NCBI RefSeq assembly: GCF_024713945.1
Contig: NC_134677.1
Location: 4,715,001-4,779,000 of the forward strand
DNA from: Dermatophagoides farinae
Lineage: Eukaryota > Arthropoda > Arachnida > Sarcoptiformes > Pyroglyphidae
Direction: 5' to 3'
Length of the DNA: 64,000 nt
Below, piece by piece: positions 37,988 to 51,470 of the stretch. The position numbers and the translations under genes were made by a program. How positions within the stretch are numbered: position 1 is the first letter of the stretch; each line of letters starts with the position of its first letter. The notes below the pieces were generated by a model that ran no database searches, was not told the DNA's origin, and worked only from the letters and a program-made list of their open reading frames with translations.

Positions 37988-40937
37988 GTTCATCTTCAAC
38001 CAAATGAAAACAATGGCTGATGCAACCAACTATTTTATACAAAAGCAATAGCAAGCCATTGATCCATACACACACCAGATTCACATTATCTGTTTCATTT
38101 TGTATGACTCAACTTGAACTCAAAATAGTTGACAGAAAAAAAATTCACAAATTCAAATTGGATCCAGATTCGAAGTTTGACTGTAAACACAGTCGATCTG
38201 TCTGTCTGTCTCTTTCCCTATTTGTGTAAAGAATTGTATCTTCAGACCAACCTAACCATAGCCACCAACCGGTACGCACAAATCAAAAACGATACAACGT
38301 GGATACAATATGAATCCCTGAAATGAGCGCCACTGTTTCATGGAGCCACCACCACGATTACAACCACGACTACCAAACTTATACACAACCGCGCCCTAAC
38401 CTCGAATCAAATTCATCCATCCTATTTGTGTATGGTAGACGATTGTAATAAATTGCGGAAATCTAGGTTCTTTTAGGGTCACTAAATTCTTTGGATAGAT
38501 ATATAAAGATTTATGGGTTGAAGGATACCGTGTTAATATGACCATGATGAGATCGATTTAACAAATTTTTTATTTTATTTTAGATGGAATTTATAAAAAA
38601 ACCTATAATGTTGGAAATTGAATTGGAATTGACTCAACAAGATGTAAAATGAATAAATATGATTGTCAATGGCCCTATGACCTAATGATCATCGGGATTA
38701 TGAAAAACAGAACCCAATGGATCAATAATTCCATGAATTCCAATCTTAAACAGTAAAAGTGAAAATACGCTGTATATAAACCAATGTCTAATATTCAACA
38801 TGCTACTACGTTCGATAGAAGATCCACTATCACGTTGAATACCACTACGACCATAATATAACTTGCTACAGATGTGGACCTGATGCTGCTATGTTTATTT
38901 GAATGAGCAAGAAATTGTATCCGTGTGTGTGTGTGTCTATCTGAAGCTAAGCGCATAGATGGATTGTGTTGTGCTGCAGAATCTTAATTAGTTGGTGATT
39001 TTTATATTTTGGTTTGATATATCCATATCACATATTCCAAGCAAAACATTTAATGCAGCTTTTTTTCATGTTTGTGTAATGTTTGTTTGTTGTTTTGTTG
39101 TTGTTTTTGTTATTGATAATGTGATCCATAGGATCCGGAATAAAATTTTCTAAATAAAAACTTTCATCCTTTACAACATCTTTGTAATTAATATCGAACA
39201 TCATCATAATCATTATCGTCATCCATCTGACATTAGCCGATGATCAACAAACACTTGAGCCAAGAACAAAGATTTTTTAGCTGTTGGTGGCTCTTTATTT
39301 TTATTTACGGTAAGCCATGCAATGTTAAATGTGTTTATTATTATATACAGAGAAAAAAGTAAAATTCGGATAGTGTGCTTGTTGAAGAATCATAAATAGA
39401 ATCTTTTTCCTTAGACTCGAACACACACTCATTTGATCTAATTACTAATGAATTTGTAACGTTTATTTCGTATCGAAAATCTTTGTTGAATATATGATTT
39501 TTGTTTTCAATTGTCGATGACAATCAAAAATGGATCCGATTTCTGTAGGATCAATCTGAATTGGAAATTAGAATAAAATAATACCATTTTATCAGTCATT
39601 GTTGATTGTTGTGATGATGTTCTCGATTTTCATCATATCTTTTCAATTTTAAATTCGATTTCGATGTTTATTTATTCTCTTAATCCATTTGTCACATCAA
39701 TAACTTGTTCTCAAATTCACACATGCATAATTTGTTGAAATGAAATCATTTCCAATGATGATCTAAGAAAAAGATGAGCAGTTATCATTATCACATATAA
39801 AAACACACACGCACACTGAGATTTACTGAATTCAAAATTTGAATGAAGTTATGCCTCTTTTCTTCTGGTTTTCTCATCTTGTCGGTTTTTCAGGCGGTTG
39901 GCGTTTTGTTGCTCATTCCTCGCCCAATTTCAAAGTCCATCCACGGCATCGAACGATCAATTCAACCTTAAAAAACAGACAAACAAACAACCAGACAACC
40001 ATCATTGATGATGATCAACATCAATTATAAAAATAATAATAATCATATATATATCCATTTATTCAAAGACTGTTGCTGCTTACCAGCCATCCATCCCAAT
40101 CATTAATTCAAGTTTATATCAAAGATGAAGAAAAATGGGGTATCATGATGATGATGATCATTACAGTCGTTATGTCCTTTTGTCTATTTTTTTATGATTA
40201 TGATCATCATATTGATACATAATTGAATGGCGTATTCATAACAACAACAAACAACAGCAACAACAAAAAAATTGTCAACATCATTCTTTTGTCACATTCA
40301 TTCTCGGTCATTATGTTTTATTGTCGTCATATCAAGCTTATGATTCAATTATCATTTCGGTAAGACTTTTTATTTTTTTTTTAAAAATATAGATATTCAT
40401 GTTGTGAATCACCATGCTACAGTAAGGAAAAACTATAAAATTATTCTGCTGTTTTTTATTCGTTGATACTACCGGTTGTGAAATTGTCACCGTCATTTAT
40501 TTTTTCATTTTTAAACTTTTAATTGTTAGCAATGTTTGTCCTCATCGACATTCATTCTCTATATGATTGATCATTTTTTATCGTATAAACTATATCGTGT
40601 TTACACATACACACATGTCCCTTATTTTACGGTTAAGAAACATCTGATTTGCTATTTTTGTATGACTGATGATGATCATAATGAAAATCAATAGGAAAAA
40701 AAATCTACCAACTATTTTCATTGTTTGGTCGTCCGTGAATGGTTGGTCGAAATAATGAATTAAAAGTAGTTAATGTCACATCATTTATAAATTGGGTCCT
40801 TTTGTCATCAGATCTATTTTTATATTGATGGATTCATTCACCCATTCACAAGTGAAGATTTCTTATTGTTATGAATAAAGTGAATTCATTCCGAATTCAC
40901 AACTTGTTGCTTTTCAAGCATTTTAGTCAATGAAATT

Positions 40938-40940
<3 letters not shown>

Positions 40941-41013
<73 letters not shown>
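40941..41013. repeat. (GA)n microsatellite
   Basis: About 73 bp of uninterrupted GA. The matching (CT)n in the right arm (60581-60676) is about 22 bp longer. Confidence 0.95.
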
Positions 41014-41016
<3 letters not shown>

Positions 41017-42928
41017 AATTTTTAGACAATTTCAAAATGTCATTTGACCTTTTTTTCTCCTATCGTTTGTTTGTTTAAATTCGCTAGATTTATGATACCT
41101 GTCATTTATTCATCATCATCATCATCATTCATTTTATTTCAATAAAATAACTGGCTTCATCATTTGCATTAGCTTCAAATTCTATTAAATAAAACGAAAG
41201 CAAGTGTGGCAAAACGGACATTATTGAAATTGAATATCAAATATACTAGGTGTGTATGTGTTTATTCACAGTTTTTAAGTGTTTGCCAGGAAAAAAATGT
41301 TTCCTTAGCTCATTTTACGGCTATATTCACACTTTTTATTGTTCATCAATCATCAATCAATTAATTGCATTGATTCATATAGTTTGGAATTCCAATTTTC
41401 ATTTCATCAAGAATTGAATGTATCGATTTTTTTATGAATCATTTACAAATGATAATGCCTATTGATAATGATGATGATAGCATGTTGGAATGTTCGTGTT
41501 ATGGCTGACCTTGCCAAACAATTGTCATTTGATTTATTAGAAATATGTTGGTCATTTGGGATGTTCGTTCTTTCGTGTATCCCTTCCCAAAAAACGAACA
41601 TGCATATACACATACACATTAAGATCAAAATTGAAAACAATAATGAATGTTCACTGTGTTTTGTGTGTATGTTTTTATTTTAAAAGGTAATGCTTAAATC
41701 GATTGTAATTATGTGTGTTCATCATTACACATTAACTTTGCCACCACATATAATCATTGGCTGATTGTCGTCGTCATTTCAACATCATAACTTTAAACAG
41801 TAAGAGAGAGAGAGAGAGAGAGATTGATTGTTGAAGGTTAATTTTACTCTCTCATTGAAAATATATTTGTATCCTATTGCCTTTGTACACAATTGAATTT
41901 TTTAGCCTAAAGAGAATGTGAAAGAATTAAAGAGTTTGAGCTACTAATGTATTCTACGATTTGTATTCGCATAATTGTTATAACAAATGGATTTTATCCA
42001 CTATATTACATGTGATATGATATAGCAGACAACTACATCTACAAATTTTATTATGAGGATGACTACACAAACGATTTTGTCATTTTACCACAGATTTTTT
42101 GAGATTAATAACATTCACAATATAGTTTACGGCATTTTTCGAAATTATGAGATCCATCAATAATGTTGCAATGATTATCCCTGAATTAAATTTAATAAAA
42201 AGCCTGCGCAAAGTTATCATTAGCCAAGTTTTTTATTTACCAAATTGTTTCGTTTGCGAAAAAAATCAATCTTTTTTTTTGATGCCATCACCATTAGTAA
42301 TCTGATTCATCCAATAGAATTTGCCCAAGTTTTTTTTTTGGTATTCTTGCAATGAGTTTGATTATATTGAAAAATTGCTTTTATTTTGGTTTTAAGCAGA
42401 AAAAATTTTTATTTTTGGCACCTTTACATGTGCACATGTGCCTCCGTGATGATAATGTTCAACAAGCGTGCAAGATTCTAGATAACGAGAAAAATGTTGG
42501 CTTTACATCTCCATTATTTATTCAACTTTATATGAACATCGAGAGAATGTGAATTTCATTTGTCAGTATTTTATTTCCGTCTTGGTTTGTTTGTTGTTTT
42601 TTCAACATTTCAAATTCATAAAGAATTAATATATACGATTATCTAATCTCCAAAAAAGAATTTATTCTCGTCTGACATGAATGTTCGGGTCGTTGGCTAG
42701 AATTTTTAATAAAAAGAATTGACTATTTTCTTTCTTCTTCTCTTTAAGTTGTGTTCAATGTCAAAAACAAAACGTAAGCATGCAAAATCTCATTTCTTTC
42801 ATTCCTCCAATTATGCAGCAGATGAATTCGATTTCAATTTTTTTTTTTTTTTGGCTACAATATTAGATTTCTTTGAGATCATTTCATTTAAATAAAAATG
42901 TTTTTGACTGATGTCATGGAACATTTGC

Positions 42929-43010
42929 AAAATTCGTTAAACATTTCTAATCATTCAATCGATTTATGAAAAATTCGTTAAACATTTCTAATCATTCAAT
43001 CGATTTATGA
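42929..43010. repeat. 41-bp tandem duplication present only in the left arm
   Basis: Two adjacent copies of a 41-bp unit beginning AAAATTCGTTAAACATTTC (42929-42969 and 42970-43010). The right arm has a single copy and also lacks the 32 bp preceding it, a net 73-bp difference. Confidence 0.9.
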
Positions 43011-43912
43011 AAAATTAACTGAAACAGTCAATGATTGAATGACACACATTTACAGCAAACCAATTCTTTCATCTTTTTTTAATTGGTTTGTAATGTGTCA
43101 TAAGCTATGTTGATTGGTTGATTCGGTTTTTTATGTGAACTTGAAGCCAGCCTTTCGCTTATTTAGGACAATATTTACTTCCCACACATGTCATGATTTT
43201 CAATCATATCATATCAAAAATCATGATAGCAACGGAGGTGTTAATTGTTATGTCAGGCAAGTTGAAAAAGTTGCACTTGACCCTAAATATTATTGTATTG
43301 TTATGTACAACAACCTGAATCATTGTCTTTGGACAAAATACCATTGGGAACTAGTAGTAACTAAGAATAAAAACTGGTGATGACGATTGCTTACTTATTG
43401 TGTAATGAATGAATTAATAAGCATGTCATTTCTTTGTGAATGGCCAAATCTAATATTTTTCCTCATTGAAATCATATTTGGAATGGAGAATTTTAGCTTG
43501 ATTAATATCTGTTTTTTTATTCATGTCACTCTTTTTCTATTTTAATTGGTTTGATAATATTCGATGATTCTAAATATATAAAACATTTATTTTGTTTGTT
43601 TTTACTAATACTATTTTTTGTCTGTTTGTTTCGTTTGTAATTTAGGAAGAAAAACTTTTGACTGACGATCGAATGATAATCGAAACCTGGAAAACTTTGT
43701 CCACTTTCATTTTTTCTACGAATTTCATATACTTGAAGCAGCTGTAATTAGGGAATCTTCATTGTCATATTCGACATCTGCATCATCGTTAATTTTTTTC
43801 CTTATTGTTGGATCAACATCATCATCACTATTGTAATTTTATTGTCGTGTTTGCTGATCAAACAAGATTTTTTTTAGTATACTTCTCATTGAATACAATA
43901 AGTGAACATAAA

Positions 43913-46900
43913 ATGGCCACCCAAGCGGTGAATAATCACCATAATGATGAATTTGATCCAGATGATCCGGAAATTCAACGACAGATGATGCGTCCCCCGG
44001 ATATTGAACAAGATATGAAGGAAATGGATCGTCGTCGTCGTGTTGATGTCATATTAAACAGCCAGGTGTTCCGTGAAGAATTGGAACGTATAATCGAGTC
44101 ACAATTGAATGATGGCTATTTACCGGCATCATTATCGGCATTGCAACAGGTGACAGAATTATTGATGCCTGGTGCCAGTAGTCGTGCATTGCGTTTGGGA
44201 CATTGTGGACCACCAATCAATGATATCCGTGGTGTCGATGGACTCAAATATGCTAAAGGAGAAAAATTACTGCGCTGTAAATTGGCATCCGTTTATCGTT
44301 TGGTCGATCTATATGGATGGTCGATGAGCATCTATAATCACATCACCGTTAGAGTCAGCCGAGAACAGGAACATTTTCTATTAAATCCATTCGGATTGCA
44401 ATATGATGAAGTGACCGCGTCTTCTTTGATAAAAGTGGATCTACAAGGCAACGTTGTCGATCCTGGTTCAACGAATTTTACATTCAACAAGTAATTATGC
44501 AAAAATCCTTTATCAATAAGCAAAGCGTTCTATTAATAATCTTTTTTAATCAGAGCTGGTTATGTATTGCATTCAGCCATTCATGCGGCTCGTCCAGACA
44601 TTAATGCCGTCATACATCTTCATTATGGACCTTGTGTGGCTGTATCGGCCATGAAACAAGGTCTAATGCTATGTTGTCAAGAATCTTGTGTTCTAGGTCA
44701 CATTAGCTACCATGATTATCGTGGCTTATTGGTCAATCCAGAGGAAAGAGCTGATATTGTTCGAAATCTAGGACCAAGTAACAAGGTATTGGGTTTTTTT
44801 TTACAATCAAGAGTTTACCTTATCATCATTTGTATTTAAACCGTTAGGTTTTGATACTCCGCAATCATGGTGTTGTTACGTGTGGTGAATCATTGGAAGA
44901 AGCATTCTTCCTTATGTATAATCTTGTATTGGCTTGCGAGACACAAATTCGTCTCGCACAGGTGGGAATGGAAAACATTCAATTACTGCCACAAGAAACA
45001 TTTGAAGAGGTACAAAAAGTTCTTCGTGATGATGCTGGCGCCTCTGTACAAGGTCTTGATTCAAAAGATGATAAACAAAAGCCCAAAAAATGGAAAATCT
45101 GGGATTTGGAATTCGAAGCACGGATGCGTATGTTAGACAATGCGGTAGGTTGATTGCTAATTTTTATTGTCTTCATCAATGATTCTATTGTTTGATAATT
45201 TTTTCTGACAATTTGCAATCGTGATTTATCGATTATGATAATTATTTGGTTGTTCTATTGTTTTTTTTTTTTTTTTTGATGATGATCACCTGAATATGAA
45301 TGTAGGGATTCCGTACTGGCTACATATATCGTCAACCATTGTTGCGTGCCGAATCAGCACGACCACGTTCGGATGTTGAAGTGCCACCGGCTGTCACATC
45401 ACATGCCGGTCAATATGAAGAAGATAAATGGCTTAGTCCGTTACGAAAATTGGTGCAGGGAAAACGTACACAGGATAAATTGAATTGGGTTAATTCACCG
45501 AATAGCTATCAAAAGGTCGAGGTGCTCGAAACGGGTACAATGGACCCAAAAAAAATTACCAAAGTTTGTTTTGTTTTTTATTAATCTGTATTGAATTATG
45601 ACAATGAATTTGTGCTTATTTGCAGTGGGTACAAGATGGCGCATCACCCAATCATAGCACCCCGGTCAAAATTGATGGTCATAATCAATTTGTTGGTGTT
45701 AATGGAGGCGATCCGGCCGAATTCAAACGAAAACAGAAAGAGGTTTGGAAACATGGAAACATTTGGAATTATTTATTTTTAAATTAATTACTTGCATTTT
45801 TCCTGTACAGATGAAAGAGATTCGAATGAAGAATATGATTTCTAGTGGACCACAGAGTTTAATCTTAGAAGGAGCAAATTGGGATGATGCAAGACGTGCT
45901 GCACAACAAGATAACATCGATGGTGGTCGTGTGTATTTGGGCGCAGCATCTAAAGGAATTATTCAACGAGATTTCCAACATAATGCTACTGTTTATCGAA
46001 GTGCATATGCTAAAAATCCATTCGATGGTGTCACCGAAGAAGAATTAATGGAATATCGTAATCTTATTGAACGTAAACAACGTGGTGAAAATGGTAATTG
46101 AGAACATTTTAATCTTTCATCATTATTAATCGCTTTATCATTCTTATTCATTCCAATTTAGTTGATATTCCAGAAAAAATGAAACATTTAATGGTTGAAC
46201 CAATGTCTTTTAATCAACAAGATTCGCAAGACATTGCTAGTCCTACATCGCCGACATCACCTCTTTCGGATGAAGAAGGTAAGATAATCTTTTCTAATAA
46301 ATTTCATATAGCCACAAACTAGTAGATCATTTGACCTTTTCCTCATTTTATTTTGAATATATAACACTAAGTTATTCACCTATTTTTTGTATTTTATTTT
46401 ACTACCCCGAATTTAATACACATTTTCATCAAAACTAAAACGAATCATATCCGTATTTGTTGTCGTTGTCCTACTAACCTCAATCGATTGCGACCGAATT
46501 TCACTCAATCAAACTGATTTTTTTTTGTAATTTCACTGCCATATTACAAACGCACACATCCACACATATACTAAACCGACTAAAACCACCTACAAAAAAA
46601 ACTCGATTCCAATGGCGGTACAAACACATACACATAATATTGGTTTTGAATCATTTGTTCCCAAAAAATGTGATATATTCTGAGTATAGATCTGACTGGT
46701 GGTAGAGGAGGAGTACATAGATCACATTCAGCTAGATTAGCTCTTAAAGGTAAAGTTTTTATCTCACCATTGTAGACCATGTATCTGTATATCTTTCTGT
46801 TTCAGTTATTGGTCTATTTCTATCTGTCTTTTGTTGAGGAACCTTTCGTTGTTTTCAATAACTTTGGTGTCTTTGATATCTTTACCATTTACAAACCCAT

Positions 46901-48322
46901 TGATACCCATTCATGTCACACAGTCAACCATTTAATTGATTTATATCATAATTTCTTTATCTTATCTTATTTTTTTTTCTAATTTTATATTTTCATCTCG
47001 GATCTATTTATCGTTCTCTATTTCTCGCTCTATCTATATTGGTCTTGCCTGTCTTTCTGTCTGTGTGCCTGCCTTTATTCTTTGATAAAAATAATCATAA
47101 ACACAAAATATTTATTCGCAAATATGAATTCTTAATTCGTGACAATAAAACTTGTTTCAGCAACATACACAGAAGCAGATTATTCTGAACCAAGTCAAAG
47201 TCAAAAAGGTAAGATATCGCTTATTCGTATATTTTAGTTTGCCGCCATAATTTCGCCAAATCGAATTAATTATAATATTAAATGAATGAATGAATGAATG
47301 AATGTATGATGATGCTGATTTTATGGTTAAAGAACCAGTGATGGCCATTAAAACTTCCTGTCATACCTGGTGGTCGAAATTTATTTTTTATTGTTACAAA
47401 TGTTGTTGTTATTGTTTTTGTTGTCCGAATCCTACATCTAAACATTCTATTGCAACTACTTCTGTTTCCTGTTATTCATCTGGCTGATTTCCTTGCTAAT
47501 TTTTCCTTAGTATTTTTACTTTTTTGTTTTATGCAATTTTAATTTATTTTTATTTTTTATCCATCCGTTTTTGTATGAAAAAATTCACACTTAAATTGTC
47601 ATTTTGAATTTTGACCTAATTTTTATTTGATTCGTTGCATGTCACATCTTACCACAATTCATCCTGCTTATGTGTCTTGTTTTATTTTGTATTAATCATG
47701 ATGATGATGATCAATATAAATACCTAACTGTGTTACTCGTGTGTTGCCCGTCTGGATTGTTGCTAACACAAAAAAACCAAATACCAATGCTAACCAGCCA
47801 CCGAAGATAAATTGTTTGCTAGAGGACGATTTAGGTCCGAACGAAAACCACAAAGATCACGTAAGTTTTTTAGTTCCAGAAAATTAATGTTAGTGAATGT
47901 AAATTTATATGGGTGTGGGTTATTGGTTTTTTGAATATTTGCATATATTATACTGGGAACGTATAAATTCTGTCATTTTTCGCTTAAAGGAATTCATGAA
48001 ATTATTTTTTTTTCTATACTAATCCTTTCATATTATTTTGAAAATTTGTTTTTTTCTTGCTTCAAATATAGAATCAAATGTAAATGGCGATGATAAACAT
48101 GGTACATTGGAACGCGGAGCTAGTGGTGCTGATACCTTATCCAGAGAGGTATGATTCGATTCATTTGTTAATGATTGTAATGTCTAATAATCATTTTTAA
48201 CCAAGGGTTCACCAATGAAAGAGGAAAAGAAAAAGAAAAAAAAGGGTCATTCATTGTCATTCTTTTCCAAACGTAAATCGAAAAAAGATAAAGATGAACA
48301 ACATGCCATGACATTGAATTAA
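43913..48322 (+). CDS. ADD1/hts: adducin (hu-li tai shao homologue), twelve coding exons
   Basis: Adducin caps actin barbed ends and recruits spectrin at the membrane skeleton. Exons: 43913-44490, 44554-44785, 44848-45144, 45306-45563, 45626-45742, 45811-46093, 46162-46278, 46690-46749, 47161-47208, 47798-47860, 48072-48148, 48206-48322. All have GT/AG ends and compatible phases, giving 748 residues with every exon included (human ADD1 737). The head is a class II aldolase-like fold ([54 protein letters not shown]). The neck follows in exons 4-6, then a variable tail. The terminal exon has [24 protein letters not shown], the MARCKS-related domain that binds calmodulin and actin. The start MATQAVNN is preceded by AAA; an in-frame upstream ATG at 43805 is less likely. 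Exons 8-10 are short (60, 48, 63 nt) phase 1-1 cassettes, so alternative tails are expected. Exons 1-3 lie in the inverted-repeat arm; exons 4-12 are single-copy in the window. Confidence 0.95.
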
Positions 48323-49718
48323 TTTCTAATCAACGTTTCGTTCGATACATCCATCCATCGATCGTTAAGGCGCTTTTTTTGATTTTATCATTTTTTCATC
48401 TCGGTGACAAAAAAATGTAAATCAATCAAATTTCGAACGAAATTTACTCAATCTCATAAACGAATAAAATTAGCCTCTCTCTTACATACACTCAAAAAAA
48501 AAAAAAACAAAAACATCACACAAATATCATTATGATTATCATCTACAAGCCATTCTACACCCATTGATGATATTTTATACAAAAAAAATTGGACGAAATT
48601 CAGCAAAAAAAAATTTCCTTAATTATTCATTACCATTCGATCATACACCCCATATTTTTGAATCAACGATCCGTTTTTACACACACACACACACCCGCAC
48701 AAAAGAGCTCTAATTATTATTGACGAAATTAAATTCAATTATTATTATTTGATCACATGTAAAACACAAGAAACATTTGACAGCTTTTTTTTCTTGCACA
48801 CACCTACCTTCAATTTTGAAAGCTCATGAGATGCAGCTATATGATGAAATGATGATAATCATTACATAAATAAAATTCTTGATATAATTAATTACATAAT
48901 GAATGATAATGCAAACCTTCAACCCTTTCCCAAGACATACACACACACACAGGCCGCTGTGTAATTTTCATTTCATATATTCTATGTTATTCATTGGCTA
49001 CTACTCATGCATTTTTTTTTATTCACAATCTTTTTGAGAAAAATCACAAAATATATTCAATTTACAAAACTTTATATATTATATATTTTGACCATTGTGC
49101 ATATGTTCTCGATAAACAATTTTATGCTACCATTATATATTAATATAGATTACAATGATAAAAAAACAACTACAACAGAAAAAAAACCAATGAAATTTTC
49201 ATATGTGTGTACGTGTTTAATTGTTTTATTTGAAACTTAGAGGAGTTTTTTTTTCTCACTTTTAATGAAAAATTGGATATTTTAATTTTTATTTCATTAA
49301 TTTTTTATTCACAAAAATTATTTCATCATTATCATTTGATTCTATATTTTTTAGTTATATGATTATGTTTCACTCATCACTTCACACAACCACACACACA
49401 CATACAAGTGATAAAGAATTTTTAAAAAAAATTTATGGTTATTATGAAAAAAAAAAACAGTACACACACAACACTCTCAAAACACAAACAATCATAAAGA
49501 TTTTATCAAATCAATTATTTCGAAGAAAAAATTAAAATTGAATTAATATTTAGTTTTGAAAATTTCGTTTCTTTTTTTTATTTTATTTTAGAAATAACCC
49601 CTATGCCTTTATTAACCCATTAATGCCCAAATTTTTTTTTTTTTGAAAAAAAGTTATCAATTATAAAAATTTGATGGCTACAAGTATATGAAGGGTGAAA
49701 ATGCATTATGTAAAAATA
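48323..49718. other. adducin 3'UTR and downstream AT-rich DNA
   Basis: Non-coding, with AATAAA-type signals from about 48464 onward, CA microsatellites near 48680 and 48940, and A/T homopolymers. No gene recognised. Confidence 0.55.
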
Positions 49719-49792
49719 GCCCCGCTTAGCGCTGTTTCGCTTAACGCTCAGAATTTTTGTAACGTAACCCCGCGTTAAGCGGGGTATTACTG
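49719..49792. mobile_element. short element with pogo/Tigger-like inverted ends
   Basis: The right end reads GCGGGGTATTACTG before TA, the reverse complement of CAGTAATACCCCGC. The left end carries GCCCCGCTTAGCGCTGTTTCGC, a degenerate copy of the same terminus. About 74 bp in total, so it is an internally deleted, non-coding remnant. The same terminus occurs at 36229. Confidence 0.5.
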
Positions 49793-49928
49793 TATTATTA
49801 AATCTAAAAATTATTCATTATCTTATAGGTCACTGTCATAATCTCTCTTTCCTTGAATCATGTATTTTATTCGTCTCCCGGTACAAAAGTCTCCGGACTT
49901 CGTACTTTGTTCTTTGCAAATAAATTAT

Positions 49929-49985
49929 TATCTATCTATCTATCTATCTCTTTATTATCTATCTATCTATTTATTTATTTATTAT
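49929..49985. repeat. (TATC)n / (TATT)n microsatellite
   Basis: Interrupted tetranucleotide array (ATCTATCT and TTATTTATT blocks) at the start of a repeat-rich stretch. Confidence 0.85.
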
Positions 49986-50556
49986 CTCTTTAAGAGGCTA
50001 ACGTTTGTGTGTAACTGCAACTTTTACACTCGCCAAGTGCTTGCACTGTGTACTAGCACTGTGTATTAACTTGGCATTTAATGCGGCGAAGCTGAGCCGG
50101 CCATTCCTGCTTATTTTCAGTACAAACATAACTATTTAGTATGAGCTACTCAGTGTGTGTTGTGTGTGTGTGTCTGAGCATGCGGAAAAACTTTTGAATG
50201 CCGCTGAACAGTTCGTCCAGCTCAGAAGTAGAAGTCACTTCTGTGGTATGTAGCTTTGACAAAGCTTTTTTTCATTGTTCTAGCTCAGCACACGTTGCTG
50301 CAGCTTTTGCATCCAATAGATGGTGCAGTCATTCAATAGAACATAGAAAGAGTTCGAATTCGAATTTTAGATAGTGACACACGTGATTTTCATTTTGTGT
50401 TCATGTATGAATATGTGATGAGTATATGATGAGTATGAGTATGAGTATTGAAAAGTGAGTATTGTTTTTATCAATTCTAATCTAATCTAATCACCATCAT
50501 TTTATATTCCGAAATCGAATTTGAATTCGAATAATTTTCATTTCATTTTTTGTTCA

Positions 50557-50648
50557 TGTTTGTTCACCATAATCATTCATTTTTTTAGTGTTTTCGTTTA
50601 ATTGTTTGTTCACCATCATCATTCATTTTTTTAGTGTTTTCGTTTGAA
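50557..50648. repeat. 46-bp tandem duplication
   Basis: Two adjacent copies of a unit beginning TGTTTGTTCACCATAATC and ending AGTGTTTTCGTTT, differing at very few positions. Confidence 0.8.
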
Positions 50649-50759
50649 GAAAAAATAAAGAAAAGAAAATGCTAAACGAACAAGAAAGAGCACGTAGGCG
50701 TGAGTATATGCTGTTTGATCGATAAGTTGATGTTGGATTTACGTAACATTTTCAAAGGT

Positions 50760-51185
50760 GTCAGGTACAATACACAAGTCATGGCTGACCCTGCGGTACC
50801 AAACCGAAAGCCGGAAGCAAAACGCCGTGCATAGAAATCCACCGTCAGGCACGAAGCGTTAAAATTGACACCTTTGGCTGGATGCCAAGCAGGGGGCGGT
50901 GCAGCCGTCCCCTCCTGCGGGTATCCAGTTATATTGACCGTCAAGGATTTATACCTTTGGCTGGGTACCAAGCAGGGGGGCGGCGCAGCCGCCACACCTG
51001 CGGGTATCCAGTTATATTGACCGTCAAGGATTGATACCTTTGGCTGGGTACCAAGCAGGGGGGCGGCGCAGCCGCCACACCTGCGGGTATCCAGCTTTAT
51101 TGACCGTCAAGGATAGACAGTCCCGCAAGGCCAGCCTGGGCAGGCGCGAAGCGCCTGTACCGGGCTGGTTATTATTATTATTCAA
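50760..51185. mobile_element. GC-rich island, probable retroelement remnant
   Basis: This stretch is strikingly GC-rich against a very AT-rich background. It contains three 83-bp tandem units (50865-51113), then a GC-rich segment with GCGCGAAGCGCCTGTACCGG and an ATT-repeat tail at 51170-51182. A GC-rich body ending in an ATT microsatellite resembles the 3' end of a 5'-truncated non-LTR retrotransposon (RTE-like). No reverse transcriptase is present, so the class is inference. It could also be foreign or contaminant sequence. Confidence 0.45.
50865..51113. repeat. 83-bp GC-rich tandem repeat, three copies
   Basis: The marker CCTTTGGCTGG begins at 50871, 50954 and 51037, exactly 83 bp apart. 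Each unit carries GGGCGG and GCAGCCG blocks, then CTGCGGGTATCCAG and ATTGACCGTCAAGGA. Units 2 and 3 are nearly identical; unit 1 is more diverged. Confidence 0.95.
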
Positions 51186-51470
51186 TCTAAAAATTACAAA
51201 TATATGTCACGACATTTATGAAGAGAGTCGTGGATAAGAAAAACAACGTGGTGTGGAAAAAACGTGTCACTTGAGTCTTGGTAGTTAAAGCGAACGTGTC
51301 TCTTGTAAAATATTAAATTTTGATAAATTTGAAATAAAACCGAAATAGTTTTTATTTTTAGTTTTTTTCACTTTCAACAATATCTTGAATATCGGCAGCT
51401 GGAAGAAAGTAAGTTTTAATTGATTTTTAATTATTTTAAAATTTTTTCACATTTCTTTCATACTTATAAA

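Larger units (their letters stand above)
38327..43803. other. region upstream of adducin, no recognised gene
   Basis: About 5.5 kb of AT-rich DNA in the left arm, with microsatellites and no recognisable coding exon. A possible 5'UTR exon of adducin could start after the acceptor-like TTTAG near 43645, but this is only suggestive. Confidence 0.5.
37988..45250 (+). repeat. left arm of a large inverted duplication
   Basis: Every part of this interval reappears reverse-complemented at 56417-64000. Paired coordinates sum to 101667 near the inner end (adducin exons), 101594 beyond a 73-bp left-only segment, and 101988 at the outer end. The arm includes about 5.9 kb of upstream DNA plus adducin exons 1-3. 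Its inner edge is at ...ATTATTTGGT (45250), inside adducin intron 3. Confidence 0.95.

Noticed and set aside
40941-41013. Regular short repeats as a CRISPR-like array
   Set aside because: Pure dinucleotide microsatellite; no spacer structure, and the genome is eukaryotic.
43114-43380. 88-codon frame upstream of adducin, mirrored at 58287-58553
   Set aside because: Preserved between the arms only because the arms are near-identical; no independent coding evidence.
44912-45218. Antisense and alternative-frame open frames over adducin exon 3
   Set aside because: Shadows of the real coding frame.
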